DNA of 6,068 nt from CAZVLE01 sp964627855 (lineage in GTDB: Bacteria; Bacillota; Dethiobacteria; DTU022): NCBI GenBank assembly GCA_964627855.1, contig CAZVLE010000136.1, forward strand, positions 1 through 6,068, written 5' to 3'. Of the stretch, positions 5,639 to 6,068 are shown in pieces. Each line of letters starts with the position of its first letter. Position 1 is the stretch's first letter. The notes beneath the pieces were generated by a model that was not told the DNA's origin, did not search any database, and saw nothing but the letters and a program-made list of their open reading frames with translations. The position numbers and the translations under genes are program-made.

Positions 5639-6068
5639 TGTTTTCGGGTCCTCCTTCCCGGGGCCGCAACAAATAAACTGTATCAAGCTTGATCTTTTCA
5701 GCAACAGTGATCACTTCTTCACGTCCCACTGCATCGATCGCGGCACATAATTCTTCTACAGTATATATTTTCCCACCAACAGTCCCGTCAAGGTGAAAAG
5801 AGATCAATTGACCGGGACTGTCCTGCTGTGAACGCAACTGGTTAATCAAACCGCGCTTGGTATTGTCAAGCTCAATATCACTGATCTTTCCGATCAGCAT
5901 TTCTTCCAGCTGCTGATCGATGATATCACGCGCTTTTTTATAATCATCAGAATTAATACCGGCTGAAATTAGCATTAATCCTTTATGTCTTTCCAGGCGG
6001 GTATGAATGTAGTAGGCAAGATTCGCCTCTTCCCGCACTTTCATGAACAGTTTTGAGTGAGGGAATCC
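5631..6068 (-). CDS. ymfF: M16-fold protein YmfF-like, C-terminal part (5' end beyond window)
   Basis: The last 145 residues of an M16-family protein, open to the window edge at 6068; relatives are about 420 residues. The segment begins GFPHSKLFMKVREEANLAYY, the conserved entry to the C-terminal M16 domain with its Arg..Tyr pair (REEANLAYY). It continues through LISAGINSDDYKKA and the closing helices to DTVYLLRPREGG. The half that would carry, or lack, the HxxEH zinc motif is not visible, so catalytic competence cannot be judged. It is immediately followed, with an 8-base overlap, by ymfH, the same order as in Bacillus. It is probably the partner subunit of YmfH in EF-P modification. The ATG at 6042-6044 is internal, not a start. 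Confidence 0.9.
   Translation of the reverse strand, partial: GFPHSKLFMKVREEANLAYYIHTRLERHKGLMLISAGINSDDYKKARDIIDQQLEEMLIGKISDIELDNTKRGLINQLRSQQDSPGQLISFHLDGTVGGKIYTVEELCAAIDAVGREEVITVAEKIKLDTVYLLRPREGGPENNG
5650..5656 (-). promoter_or_regulatory. Ribosome binding site of ymfH
   Basis: A consensus AAGGAGG on the minus strand lies 11 nt before the ATG at 5636-5638, inside the last codons of ymfF. It decides the ymfH start in favour of the shorter 436-residue product. Confidence 0.8.

Overview
The window reads entirely on the minus strand. In transcription order (high to low coordinate) it holds the 3' part of a ymfF-like gene (5631-6068), a complete ymfH-like M16 peptidase gene (4328-5638), a small VanZ-family membrane protein (3892-4320), a large aminotransferase-reductase fusion gene (1224-3845), and the first 388 codons of a prolyl-tRNA synthetase gene (1-1165). 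No gap between genes exceeds about 60 bases. I saw no RNA gene, insertion sequence, CRISPR array or clear terminator. The organism is probably a Gram-positive (Bacillota) bacterium, perhaps clostridia-like. The reasons are the adjacent ymfF/ymfH pair, the VanZ protein, strong AGGAGG-type ribosome binding sites and the archaeal/eukaryotic-type ProRS common in that phylum. This assignment is an inference.

Upstream block (3892-6068): ymfF and ymfH overlap by 8 bases, and vanZ starts 7 bases after the ymfH stop without a visible Shine-Dalgarno, so the three are probably one coupled transcript. YmfF and YmfH are known in Bacillus as M16-fold proteins associated with the 5-aminopentanol modification of elongation factor P.

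Central gene (1224-3845): this is the item of most interest. One 873-residue protein carries a complete class III PLP aminotransferase, with Schiff-base Lys253. It is followed by a complete domain resembling the cyanobacterial long-chain acyl-ACP reductase AAR, with a GxxGxxG nucleotide site, the TTGN and GGVVE motifs, and a cysteine (Cys803) aligning with the AAR catalytic cysteine. The simplest reading is that the reductase turns an acyl thioester into an aldehyde and the aminotransferase turns that aldehyde into a primary amine, making a one-protein alkylamine synthase. The gene has its own sigma-A-like promoter (TTGCTT-17-TAAAAT) in the 3' end of vanZ. A tandem pair of perfect palindromes (TGTGCACA twice, 12-bp pitch) lies just after the predicted transcription start, as a repressor operator would.

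Downstream (1-1165): proS encodes a class II ProRS of the type lacking the bacterial editing insertion. It may be read from the fusion transcript and from a weak extended -10 promoter overlapping the end of the fusion gene. ProRS, EF-P modification proteins and a class III aminotransferase together also suggest a weaker second hypothesis, that the fusion takes part in EF-P modification.
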